From NCBI GenBank assembly GCA_963691815.1, contig OY829667.1:20251587-20315586 (forward strand): a DNA stretch of 64,000 nt, read 5' to 3'. This DNA comes from Echiichthys vipera. Taxonomy: Eukaryota > Chordata > Actinopteri > Perciformes > Trachinidae. The position numbers were made by a program, and so were the translations under genes. The first letter of the stretch is position 1, and each line of letters begins with the position of its first letter. Below the pieces are notes generated by a model. It had not been told where the DNA came from and ran no database searches. It saw only the letters and a list, made by a program, of their open reading frames with translations. Below are positions 1 through 33,400 of the stretch, one piece after another.

Positions 1-432
1 GCTATGGCAAGTTCACTAGTTTAACACCGGAAAGGAACCAAGTCTGACGTAAAAATAAAACTAACGTGTAACCGCACACTTTCTCATTGACCAAATAATA
101 TCGGGAAAACACTGCAGTCCTTTCTCCTTAGGTATTTTAGTTTACGCTGAAATGTAGCAACAACGTGGGGTTACAATGAAGCTTGCGTCGCAACCGCAGT
201 TCACTTGGGCTCGTTGGCTGATCAAAATTCTGGTTTTATTTTGAAACTGTGGACCGGAAGAGCTCGTTTTCTTCGTGCTAACTTCACACGGCGTACGTGA
301 CATAAAGTGGGCTGGACCGTCGCGTCCCACCGGCTGTCTGTGTTCAGAAGAGTCGGAAGCAGAGTGAGAGGCTGCCGGGGGAAATTGAACTTGATATTCC
401 GTAATAAACCTCGACACTAACGGACAGGAAGC
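1..432 (+). promoter_or_regulatory. upstream region and 5' UTR of pygm
   Basis: This stretch precedes the start codon of the phosphorylase gene and holds no other gene I can support. The 5' UTR must lie in it, but I see no convincing TATA box and cannot place the transcription start. The ATG at 433 is chosen because the protein that follows matches phosphorylase N-termini from residue 1. A long open frame on the opposite strand here is a by-product of GC-rich sequence. Confidence 0.5.
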
Positions 433-20792
<20,360 letters not shown>

Positions 20793-21900
20793 ACCACAGC
20801 GGCCTCCTCCGCCTTACTGTAGCTCACCACGCGGTTCAGCCACTGAAAGAAACCCTGTAGCTTCTTCACTGTGTACCGTGGCATTATTTCTTTACATTAC
20901 ATTGACCCTGAACAACCGTTATGACTTCCAGTTCATCTTGCAGTGACATGTTTTCAAGTGGGATTATTCAGAATCTGTATTCTATACCCTGCCTCTGTGT
21001 ACCAGCGATGTTTATTCTCACTGTTGGGTGTTAGGGAACAGCCTAGGTGTCACCTTGGAATCATTCAGTTGGCGTGAGATTAAAGATATCCTTCCTTATT
21101 GTGTTATAGTGCCCAGTAGTAATGCTATTTTCTAACGTTTCCCCAGCACTGATGTTAGGAAGTTCTAGACAGCATCAACCAGAAGCTGAAAAACCTCTTG
21201 AGTGCTATAACATCATCAATGACTTTAACCAAACCTCCAGTTTTCACCCAACAGTGCTTTAACCCACAATTCTTACTACATTCCCCTTCTACTTCTGAGC
21301 TAATATGGCTACAAAACCCAGCAGATATGCCAGTAAACCTCAGCACTGTTAGGGTTATAATCCCACCCGTGTCTTCCCAGGAGAGAAGAGAGAGTCCATG
21401 TGCACCACAGCAGCCCTGATACTGATTAGTGTTGGAAGGATCCTTGTCTCCATATTCATCGCAGACTTACAACCATATCAATGTATTTAAAGAGTGCCCG
21501 GTCAGTGTTTCATGGCGTTTGTTGAATATATCCATTTGTGTGTGTAATATCAATGATGCAGATGTGTCGGCCCATCAGTCTACCTGTGACCACCTTAGCA
21601 TGTTTCCTTCTGTCTCGTTCTGCTGACGGTGTTCGATAAGAGCAAAGCCTTCTCTGCCTGTGTGTATTTGTGGTGTAGTTGTGTACGTGTGTGTAGTCCA
21701 TGACACTGTGGATATCAGCTTGATTGATGTACTGTAACGACATAGTGTGCTGCTTCAGCTACTGCATATGACTGTCTGACTGCTGTGGTGCTGCCTGCAG
21801 AGGCTGCAAAAAGAACTGCCCACTACGCTGAACCGTACATTTCCCTCTCAGCTAGTGCTTTTCTTTTTTTTAGTCAATAAATGACAAACCTGCATCAACT
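20793..21900 (+). other. 3' UTR of pygm with polyadenylation signal
   Basis: About 1.1 kb without a credible reading frame follows the TAA stop. It ends at an AATAAA signal at 21876-21881, so transcript cleavage is expected near 21.9 kb. I see no repeat element inside it. Confidence 0.7.
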
Positions 21901-22242
21901 TCTCACACGCTTCAGTCCACTTTTGCACCTCTGACATGAAAACAATGTGAATTTTACATGGATGAGAGCAGGGTTTCAGGGAAGATGCGAGACACCGGGC
22001 TCTATTTTCAAACTATTCCTCCACAGTGGTTTGGTCACCAGTTGTGCTACTCCTACTACTTACTGTAGAGTGAGGCTGAATGTTTCAACAGTCTCCCAAT
22101 ACTTTCAACTATTTCAACCAATTATCAATTCATGTTACTTTTACCACAGCTGCTAGCGTTAAAAATTCAAAAATCTTACAAACTACTTTAATATAAATTA
22201 AACTGTTTATTCTTAAAGCCAACTATAATAACCATTTATTCA

Positions 22243-24880
22243 TTACTGATTTAGTCTGCATTTTGTCAGGGTTAGAGGGTAGTGTTAGGGTCTACAAAGG
22301 CCTATTCGGCGTGGAATTGGGAGCTGATTGTAGAGAAAATAACAGACCGGGGAATATCGGACCTTCTTTTGGGAAAAGTGGGGGCATTTTCTTAAAGAAG
22401 GGTCCTATGTTCCCTGGTCACATAAAAAGCGGGGAACATAGGACCCTGTTTTAGTTAAAGCAGGGAACATAGGACCCTGTTTTAGTTAAAGCAGGGAACA
22501 TAGGACCCTGTTTTAGGAAAAGCAGGGAACATAGGACCCTGTTTTAGTTAAAGCAGGGAACATAGGACCCTGTTTTAGTTAAAGCAGGGAACATAGGACC
22601 TTTTTTTAGGAAAAGCAGGGAACATAGGACCCTTTTTTAGGAAAAGCAGGGAACATAGGACCCTGTTTTAGGAAAAGCAGGGAACATAGGACCCTGTTTT
22701 AGTTAAAGCAGGGAACATAGGACCCTGTTTTAGGAAAAGCAGGGAACATAGGACCCTGTTTTAGTTAAAGCAGGGAACATAGGATCCTGTTTTAGTTAAA
22801 GCAGGGAACATAGGACCCTGTTTTAGTTAAAGCAGGGAACATAGGACCCTGTTTTAGGAAAAGCAGGGAACATAGTACCCTGTTTTAGTTAAAGCAGGGA
22901 ACATAGGATCCTGTTTTAGTTAAAGCAGGGAACATAGGACCCTGTTTTAGTTAAAGCAGGGAACATAGGACCCTGTTTTAGTTAAAGCAGGGAACATAGG
23001 ACCCTGTTTTAGTTAAAGCAGGGAACATAGGACCCTGTTTTAGGAAAAGCAGGGAACATAGGACCTTTTTTAGGAAAAGCAGGGAACATAGGACCCTTTT
23101 TTAGGAAAAGCGGGGAACATAGGACCCTGTTTTAGTTAAAGCGGGGAACATAGGACCCTGTTTTAGGAAAAGCAGGGAACATAGGACCCTGTTTTAGTTA
23201 AAGCAGGGAACATAGGACCCTGTTTTAGGAAAAGCAGGGAACATAGGACCTTTTTTTAGGAAAAGCAGGGAACATAGGACCCTGTTTTAGGAAAAGCGGG
23301 GAACATAGGACCCTGTTTTAGTTAAAGCGGGGAACATAGGACCCTTTTTTAGTTAAAGCAGGGAACATAGGACCTTTTTTAGGAAAAGCAGGGAACATAG
23401 GACCCTGTTTTAGTTAAAGCAGGGAACATAGGACCCTGTTTTAGTTAAAGCAGGGAACATAGGACCCTGTTTTAGGAAAAGCAGGGAACATAGGACCCTG
23501 TTTTAGGAAAAGCAGGGAACATAGGACTTTTTTAGGAAAAGCAGGGAACATAGGACCCTGTTTTAGTTAAAGCGGGGAACATAGGATCCTGCTTTAGTTA
23601 AAGCAGGGAACATAGGACCCTTTTTTAGGAAAAGCAGGGAACATAGGACCCTGTTTTAGGAAAAGCAGGGAACATAGGACCCTGTTTTAGTTAAAGCAGG
23701 GAACATAGGACCCTGTTTTAGTTAAAGCAGGGAACATAGGACCCTTTTTTAGGAAAAGCGGGGAACATAGGACCCTGTTTTAGTTAAAGCAGGGAACATA
23801 GGACCCTGTTTTAGGAAAAGCAGGGAACATAGGACCCTGTTTTAGGAAAAGCAGGGAACATAGGACCCTGTTTTAGTTAAAGCAGGGAACATAGGACCCT
23901 GTTTTAGGAAAAGCAGGGAACATAGGACCTTTTTTTAGGAAAAGCAGGGAACATAGGACCCTGTTTTAGGAAAAGCGGGGAACATAGGACCCTGTTTTAG
24001 TTAAAGCGGGGAACATAGGACCCTTTTTTAGTTAAAGCAGGGAACATAGGACCTTTTTTAGGAAAAGCAGGGAACATAGGACCCTGTTTTAGTTAAAGCA
24101 GGGAACATAGGACCCTGTTTTAGTTAAAGCAGGGAACATAGGACCCTGTTTTAGGAAAAGCAGGGAACATAGGACCCTGTTTTAGGAAAAGCAGGGAACA
24201 TAGGACTTTTTTAGGAAAAGCAGGGAACATAGGACCCTGTTTTAGTTAAAGCGGGGAACATAGGATCCTGCTTTAGTTAAAGCAGGGAACATAGGACCCT
24301 TTTTTAGGAAAAGCGGGGAACATAGGACCCTGTTTTAGTTAAAGCGGGGAACATAGGACCCTGTTTTAGGAAAAGCAGGGAACATAGGACCCTGTTTTAG
24401 TTAAAGCAGGGAACATAGGACCCTGTTTTAGTTAAAGCAGGGAACATAGGACCCTTTTTTAGGAAAAGCGGGGAACATAGGACCCTGTTTTAGTTAAAGC
24501 AGGGAACATAGGACCCTGTTTTAGGAAAAGCAGGGAACATAGGACCCTGTTTTAGGAAAAGCAGGGAACATAGGACCCTGTTTTAGTTAAAGCAGGGAAC
24601 ATAGGACCCTTTTTTAGGAAAAGCGGGGAACATAGGACCCTGTTTTAGTTAAAGCAGGGAACATAGGATCCTGTTTTAGTTAAAGCAGGGAACATAGGAC
24701 CCTGTTTTAGGAAAAGCAGGGAACATAGGACCCTGTTTTAGGAAAAGCAGGGAACATAGGACCTTGTTTTAGTTAAAGCGGGGAACATAGGACCCTTTTT
24801 TTTAGGAAAAGCAGGGAACATAGGACCCTGTTTTAGGAAAAGCAGGGAACATAGGACCCGGGGAACATAGCTAAGCTCTC
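22243..24880 (+). repeat. 31-bp satellite-like array between pygm and the ETS gene
   Basis: About 79 tandem copies of a 31-bp unit (agcagggaacataggaccct then gttttagttaa), preceded by about 180 bp of single-copy leader. Two unit variants alternate irregularly: one with GTTAAAGC, the other with GGAAAAGC. Rare markers recur about 679 bp apart (ataggactttttt at 23521 and 24200; ggatcctgcttt at 23584 and 24263), showing a higher-order duplication of some 22 units. At its left edge is a perfect 15-bp inverted repeat (22400-22414 and 22432-22446). No coding capacity. Confidence 0.93.
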
Positions 24881-25012
24881 TTATCCAGTACTTTAAGCTA
24901 ATTTAAACGGTTTATACTTTAAGCTAACGGTAATAGCCATTTATTCATTACTTTTAGCTAACGTCAGCCATTTAAACTATACACTTTAAAAACTGCGAAA
25001 TGTAGTGTTCAG

Positions 25013-25142
25013 TAGGGCTGGGTATTACCTATGACCTCATGATACGATAGGTATCGCAATACTTGAGACAGTAGCATCGGTCTCAATACGTTTATCAGCA
25101 AGACGTATGTCGCGCTATATTGATATTCTGAGCACAGCCCTA
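25013..25142. mobile_element. 130-bp hAT-type MITE
   Basis: The ends TAGGGCTGGG and CAGCCCTA form short inverted repeats, and both sides are flanked by the identical 8-bp duplication gtgttcag (25005-25012 and 25143-25150). No reading frame. The sequence resembles the abundant fish repeats whose ends read AGGGCTGGG. Confidence 0.8.
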
Positions 25143-25150
25143 GTGTTCAG

Positions 25151-27410
25151 TTGTTACAGTTGACTTAATGTCGAAATGTTGTGTAGATCGCCAGTCTACA
25201 TTATTTTAATCAAATCCAAATCATTATATCCTTTTTACACATATGTTGAGGGACTCTTTCCATGTACCCTTTGGTGACAGAAGTAGCCTACCCCCTGCCT
25301 TACAAGTACCCCTGTTTGGGAATCACTGCTCTAAACTTTACAAAGCTTCTTCACACTCTCCTCAAGACGTCCGGGAGACATTCAGACTGATGGTACTGGC
25401 CCATGAAGCGCATGCTCAGGTAAATATCATTGTTGGCTGAGAGATGAGGTCCAGGAAAAGTAACCTGAGAGCACTGAACATGAATGTAACAGTAAATGTG
25501 TACTGCACCACTTTCTCCTGACTGCCAGCAGAGGGCGATACAGGTCCTAGATTGTGTTTTTTATAGCCTAATGGAAATATACAGAGCTCATTTTGCAATC
25601 ATTGCCTCAGATCAAAGGCATATAGCATACTGTCTCTCTTCTAAGGCCCAGAATGCATAAAAGGAAACGTTATGTTTTCTGATTTAGCTAATTGACATAT
25701 AGTGCAAAGGCAAGCTGATAAATCTGGTCAAACTTGCTCTTTTTAAAGCCACCAAACAGGCACGTCTGAGTTCAGTTCAGTTGGTTTTACATCAGAGGGT
25801 GAGAGGAAACAGTGAGGCTATTCTCAGGGCCTGTGATTATTGTGAGACTTTTGAGTTCATTCACTCATTACCATGTAGCAGCCGATGTAGTGAATTTCTT
25901 ACCTGGAATGAAAATAGACCTTTTCTCTGTGGATTGTGCACAACTTTTGCACCGACATGACTCTGCAAAGGTACTCAGAAGGCTGCTTTCTTGAATAACT
26001 TTAATAAAGAATATTTAACATTATCATGCATACAATGTATTCAGAGGTTAAAGCAAGAAATGATTTGTGAGGGAGGAAATTTTTCCAGTGGATATTCCTG
26101 AAATCAGGACTAGTGCTCGAGGAGCCCTGTACGTTTTCAACCATTTTTAGAAATGAACAGAGCAAATAAAGAAAAAATTGAAAACATAACCATTTCTCAG
26201 TCAATTGCTGACAATTTAAAGAAAGAATAAATGAATTAGCGATGTGGGATCATTTCTAAATCAACCCAAGCATGGTTTTCTTCTTTATGCATTCTGTAAA
26301 AAGGGTTTTCATATGGGCGCGTAATGGAAAACATATATGCAGATACTGTTAGATACTGTCACTGTCTGTGACAGGTGTATCATACAGTCTGGATCTACTT
26401 GTGAATAGAACAACACTATGTTATGTAAACCAAGAAAAAGTTAGTAAATGAAGGCCTATGGAAAGTTAATGTTATTTAACTTTCCATCTTCTTTACTGTT
26501 TTGACAAAAACGTCTTAACTCAAGGGCCACATTTCTTCAAGAGCATTCAAAGTTGAATATGTAGAATCCTTAAAAAAGCTATATATAAAAAAATAAATAA
26601 TGCATCCACGGGGCGTTTTGAGGGGTACAGAATGAAAGTATTGCTTATCCATAAAAATATATATTTAGACTGAATTGATATTTTAAAATGTTTGACAGTG
26701 ACTTTCTTCTGTTGCTGGTTGCCTGTTGTTGGGTGCAGCTACTGTAGGCTGGCACTGGGTTTAAATGGAGTTTGCCAATCCTGCAGCTGCTTCAGAGCCT
26801 CAGTGAAGGGGGTGTTATTTGTCCCAGCAGCTGAGTGAGCGGAGACGGGCAACAACCAGAGTCAATATAGGCCGAGCATTCACTCCATGGACTGAGAGAA
26901 AGGAGAGAAACGCCATTCAAACGCACGCCCACATGGCTACGCTTCTCCTTGATCGCTAACATCAGTTTCATCTTTACTTAGCTGGAACGGCTAATGCTAA
27001 CACTAACTGTCAAAATCCTCTGCCATACTGTTTTTTATGGTGTGATTTGCTGGAGGGGATGGGTTCAAACAGACTGAGCTCCTGTAGCTACTGGGCCGGG
27101 TCTGACCAACCTAGCAACCCCACTGCTGGAGTTATTTTCTGTTGTTGCAACTACGATCTTGAGACACTAGATGGCAGTGTTCTTCTCATTCTACAGATTC
27201 AACCTTTACATAATGACAACTTACAAACCCGCTGATGAAGGTCATGAGATGTAGCTGAAAGCTCCAAAAGTATATTATGTAGACCTGGAGTTAATCTTTT
27301 CTAAAATAACTGTTTCAGTGTCCTAGCATACTATTTTGCTACTCCCCCGTGTGTAAAATGGTAGTTTGTGACCTGGCCTCAGACCTGTTCCTCCTGCCCC
27401 TCCCACATCC
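25151..27410 (+). other. intergenic region upstream of the ETS gene
   Basis: No gene is supported here. The ETS promoter and any 5' noncoding exon must lie in or near this stretch. The segment around 26.8-27.0 kb is more GC-rich than its surroundings, but I cannot identify a start site. Several short open frames look random. Confidence 0.4.
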
Positions 27411-30400
27411 ATGAGTGACAGTTGTCCATCACAACACGTCCCCTCCTCCTCTCCTGTCCATCATATTAAAGCCCCATTCCCCCTTTGTGCTCTCAGTTAC
27501 CCCCACATGATCCCCACTTCCTTACCCACTGGGATGGAGTGCAGTACCTACGGTAAGACAATGATTTCATCGCTCTTCAGTCAGCATCAGGAGGAGTTCA
27601 AATTCAGTCTTGATTGTTGTGATTTGTCATATTCTCTGCTAAATGTGGACCTGGATACTATGACAACTTACCATAACCACCTGTTTGAGTATTTACAATA
27701 TGAACTGTAAACACTTGATGCTCTTTGAACACGATGAGTTTGAAGGATATGTTAAGAGTTTATTCATGGATTGGAGAACAAATAGCTTCTGCTCTGAAGC
27801 ATGTGTTGTATAAACAGATAATGGTTTATGGCTTTAATCATATGTATTGATATGTGATTCTACACAGCCACATCTTTATATTGTGTTAGTAGCCTTTTAT
27901 TACCTGTTTATGCACATAAAGCTCTATATAAATATGTTCCAAACTCACTACCGATCATTCCTGACTTTGGAAATGACTAAATCTCTCCAGAGCTTTCAGC
28001 CTCATTTCCTGGCCTTCATCATTGGATGTAATTGGGTCAGTTGTCCTGAAGAGTGAAGATATATTTCTAAATAAATAAATTGGCTTGACTTTAACTCTTT
28101 AATGTCCTCCGACAAAAGAAAAAAAAAAAGCAATGTATTTTTTCCTTTGCATTTTTGTCATTTCCTTTGGGCAGTAATAACACAATCAACAGTTCTCTCT
28201 TCTTGAATGAGAACCCAGTGTTTTTTAAAATATAGGCCCTTTATTAAATGGTTGAGATGGTATATGTACTGTTATGCCTGTAGTGATACTGTATGCAAGT
28301 ATGTCAACATATTTCAATTTGAAATATTTCAATTCTCTTATCTAACTTCTATATACACTATGTTTATATCTCACACTCTTATTGTCACTTCAATTTACCC
28401 CCCTAAAAAATGTCAATTTGTCACCATGGAATTAGTATTACCAGTACTAGTATTATTTCCACATATTATTATTCTATGGCTGCAATTACAGTTAACATTT
28501 CCGTAATGGGGATAAATCATGCTGATAAATATTTATATATAAATGATTAACACCAGTGAATAAATGATAATTCAACATTCTGGTCACGCTTGTTTTTAGA
28601 CAAAAAAATAATACATTCATACTTAAATTATTTCATCATATATATAACTTAATGACATTATCAACAATGAATGATAAGAAGTTTCTTAAAATTCCTTATG
28701 ACAAATATTTGTCATAAATGTCAATTTTAATGAAACTTTCACCATAAAAAGGACAATTCAACCGTTTGGCAGAGCATGTTTAGAAAATCATTGAATCCTT
28801 ATTTCATTTTTTCTTTCCTATTTAGTTGCATTTATCTGTTCAGTACGACTTCTGAATCTATAATGTCGACAAAATATGCTTCATTTTGAAAATTCACCAC
28901 ATATAGCCCTTGTGACTATTATGGTATACTGTATAACTCAAACTGTATATGTCATCATTATGAATGCAGAGTTAATCAGTGTATAATTGTGAACATTTCT
29001 ATATTTGTCTGGTTCTATAAAATGATATTGATGACTTAGAAATACAATGGGCGTGAATGGATCTCCATCGGTTTATGTAATACATAGTAAATAAGAAACT
29101 ATTCATGCCATCATTGTGAGCCTGCTGATCACTGAGAAATATCAAATCAAAAAGAATAACACTCGATGAGAAAACAGGAGTTATAGTTGTAAACATATGA
29201 AAAATATTGTCTTATTTTGGTCTAATTAGTTTATGGTGTGGAAATGAAATGAGCTGTTCCATGTTGGGTCCTTCTGTTGTATCGTTGTCCCAGAGCTGGA
29301 TACCCTGGAGGTCCCTCCTCTTACCCCGACCAGTAAGGAGGTCCTCAGCCAGGCGGTGAAGGCCAGTTTCACTGGATTTGCCCAGGAGAGAATCAACCAT
29401 CTCTTCCCACAGGGTACAGCCTGAGTCACAGGTCAACATCTCAGTACAGGAGCTTCTGCAGTACATTCAGAGCTGTAGATTGATCCATATTTGCGTATGT
29501 GCAGATCCTACCTTGTGGTCTGAATGGGAGGTGAACTACTGGCTGGACTGGTGCCAGGCTGAGTTTGGTCTCCACTGCCTGGGTTCAGACCTGAGAGGCC
29601 TGCAGGGCAGTGAACTGTGTGGCCTGGAAAGAGAGGCTTTCCTAGGCCTCATGTCTGACTGCATCGCAGGAGAGATCCTGTGGGAGCATCTGGAGACCAT
29701 GAGGAGAGGTAAAGGCAGTTTTCAAACAGAAATGCCCTGCAATAGCTTTGCACCTTAAAAATCACCCCAGGGTCTTTTTTGGCACTTATATACATCAAAT
29801 AAGCCATCAAGACTTTTTGTATCCGTGTAGTGTGTGTGTGTGTGCTACACGATTGAAGGAGTTAGGATGTCAAGGGGGTTTGGTTTATTTTATTTTAATG
29901 TAAAGCACTTTGCTGATTTTATTTTATTTGATTCACAGTACTGCCCCGAGCTAATCCGTGTTAGCCACGTCCGGCTGTTAGCAACTCTCCTGGATTTCTC
30001 AGTTAACACAAAAAAAATGTCTCGATGGCTTATTTGATGTATGCAAGTGCAAAAAATGACCATGGAATGATTTTGAGCCACAATTCCACTGAGCTATAGT
30101 CCATACTGCTCATAGTTTTCTTTCAGTTATACTTAATTTAAAAACAGCCATATTCAAATGCAGTCTTAGAAGAGTTTACTGTGTGCATTTAAACAATGAT
30201 GGACAGCAGCACAGGGAACCTCAACCCTGGAGACAGGAAATCTATAGTTTTCAGTCCATCTGGAGCTCCCATACAGATCTTTCTAATGATGGGGCTTATG
30301 TTAAAATGTTAAACATTAAAACATTTCATTGTACATAGAGTGCATCCGGAAAGTATTCACAGTGTTTCAGTTTTTCCACTTTTTATTACGTTACAGCCTT

Positions 30401-33400
30401 ATTCCAAATTGTATTAAATTAATCTCTGTCCTCAAAATTCTACACATAATGCCCCATTATGACCACGTGAAATAAGTTTTCTTGAGAGTTTTGAAAATGT
30501 ATTCAAATTAAAAAACAAAGAAATCACATTTACGTGAGTATTCACAGTCTTTAACATGAAGCTCAAAATTGAGCTCAGGTGCATCCTGTTTCCACTGATC
30601 ATCCTTCATGATCATGATTTGGAAAGGCACACACCTGTCTATATAAGGTCCCACAGTTGACTGCATGTCAGAGCGCAAACACCAAGCATGAAGTCAAAGG
30701 AATTGTCTGTAGACCTCAGAGACAAAATTGTCTCGAGGTACAAATCTGGGGAAGGATACAGAAAAATATCTGCTGCTTTGAATGTCCCAATGAGCACAGT
30801 GGCCTCCATCATTCGTAAATGGAAGAAGTTTGGAACCACCAGGACTCTTCCTAGAGCTGGCCAGCCGTCTAAATTGAGCAATCGGGGGAGAAGGGCGTTG
30901 GTCAGGGAAGTGACCAAGAACCCGATGGTCACTCTGTCAGAGCTCCAGCGTTCCTCCGTGGAGAGAGGAGAACCTTACAGAAGAACAACCATCTCTGCAG
31001 CAATCCACCAATCAGGCCTGTATGGCAGAGTGGCCAGGCGAAAGCCACACCTTAGTAAAAGGCACAAGGCAGTTCATCTGGAATTTGCCAAAAGGCACCT
31101 GAAGGACTCTCATACCATGAGAAACAAAATGATCTGGTCTGATGAGACAAAGATTGAACTCTTGGGTGTGAATGCCAGGCGTCATGTTTGGAGGAAACCA
31201 GGCACTGCTCATCACGAGGCCAATACCATCCCTACAGTCAAGCATGGGGGTGGCAGCATCATGCTTTGGGGAGGTTTTTCAGCAGCAGGAACTGGCAGAC
31301 TAGTAAGGATAGAGGGAGAGATGAATGCAGCAATGTACAGAGACATCCTGGATGAAAACCTGCTCCAGAGTGCTCTTGACCTCAGACTAGGGCGACGGTT
31401 CATTTTTCACCAGGACAACGACCCCAAGCACACAGCCAAGATCTCAAAGAAGTGGCTTCAGGACCACTCTGTGAATGTCCTGGAGTGGCCCAGCCAGAGC
31501 CCAGACTTGAATCCCATTGAACATCTCTGGAGAGATCTGAAAATGGCTGTGCACAGACGTCTCCCATCCAACCTGATAGAGCTTGAGAGGTACTGCAAAG
31601 AAGAGTGGGCAAAACTGCCTATAGAGAGGTGTACCAAGCTTGTGGCATCATATTCAAAAAGACTTGAGGCTGCCAAAGGTGGTTCTACAAAGTATTAAGC
31701 AAAGGCTGTGAATACTTATGTAAATGTGATTTCTTTGTTTTTTTAATTTGAATACATTTTCAAAACTCTCAAGAAAACTTATTTCACGTGGTCATAATGG
31801 GGCATTATGTGTAGAATTTTGCAGACAGAGATTAATTTAATACAATTTGGAATAAGGCTGTTACGCAATAAAATGTGGAAGAAGTGAAACACTGTGAATT
31901 TCCGGATGCACTGTATGACATGTTTGTTTGGCACGATCAAAAGATGATGTGTACTTATATATAAGAAACATGTCACATTCATATATTTATATTAAAACGT
32001 GTCAGAAATTATACATTAATATGAATCGAACATATTAGTAACCAAGATAAATTGGCAATTTTGGAAAAAAAACAAAAAACAACATTTTAATTTACACAAC
32101 ATTGATGATAGACTAACTGGCCTATACAGTAGGTAAGGTACTATCTCACGGGTCCACTGTGCCTTCCACATGTATATTTAACATTAAACATGATGAATAA
32201 ATATTTGAATTTGTAAAAATCTATAACTTGTATAGTTTAGTATTGTATGCACCATTATTGTAGGCCCTGTTCAATATGTGACATAGTCTATCCCTATGCC
32301 CAGTATATATGTTAACAGTAATGTAGATACCGTATATAGGCCTACATGTGTGTTGACTTCCTCTTTCTTTGACAGTGATCATTGAATAATAACACAATAT
32401 TTTTCTGGTGTTTAAACTTGATTCTCCAGAAAATGAATATGACTGCAGTTCTTCATTATCCACATGCACAATACCATCTTACTGCCAGTTTCCAAACAAC
32501 AGAGGTAATAATGTCTCCTTCAACATTGGGCTATTGTAATTGCCATATTTACCACCACAATCATTACATGAAACTATCAAAACACTGTTACTTGTTATAA
32601 TAACATTCTGTTTAGTTACAATGATCTCTTTCCTCAGAAAACTACTCCACCTGTGTTCAAGAGCATTCAGACAAACATTACCACGTTCAGTATCATCCCG
32701 TTGAGAGGACAGACCTTCACACCCTGCACCCTGTGACTGTACAGCATCAGGACTACTATCACATCAAAACTGAAGATCCCAGCAGGAACATGGGCTCTGC
32801 TGCTCTGCTACGTGAAAGAGAAGGGAGCAGAGGTGAAAACTAACTTTAGACTTTTAACCTTATGTATGACAGCAAGTTAATACAGTGGTGCTTACTGTAT
32901 GTTCTACTACTCTAGTCCTGAACCTGTCTGGACTCATGTTTAACGATGAGCCTTTAAAAAAAATGTTCTTTCTGTGGTCACCTGAATCAGAACTCAATTA
33001 CCTCCTGTCATATTTGCCATGCAGATAGTTTAAGATGTTCCTCCCTGTGTGTGCTGGTCAAAAGCAAAATTGCATTTACCTCAGCCACAGCAGTTTTATT
33101 GGAACTACTTCCTACCAAAACAATTCTGCCTTAAAATGATTCTAAATAATCCCCATTAATGTTTGAAGATGCTTTAATCAATAATGTCAACAATGGATCA
33201 AATGTCAATGTGTAATGTGAAACAAGTGAGTTGTTTGAAGCCTCTTTTAGCTCATTGTTTTGGCCCACACATTTCTGTCCCCATTTCCAGCAGTAGGCAG
33301 CTGTTTTCGGCGGAAAAACCTCCAATAATTCTGTCCTCTACCTGCTCAGCATCAAACAGAAATACAGTAGATAGAGACCTGCTGGTGAACAACGTTAGCA

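Larger units (their letters stand above)
29709..32429 (+). other. ETS gene intron 3 with two transposons
   Basis: This 2.7-kb intron separates the Pointed-domain exon from the middle exons. It holds a TTAA inverted-repeat copy (29755-30094) and a full Tc1 element (30338-31913). Outside these, only AT-rich unassigned sequence is seen. Confidence 0.7.

Noticed and set aside
22243..24880. CRISPR-like regular repeats
   Set aside because: The units are contiguous with no unique spacers, and the window is clearly vertebrate.
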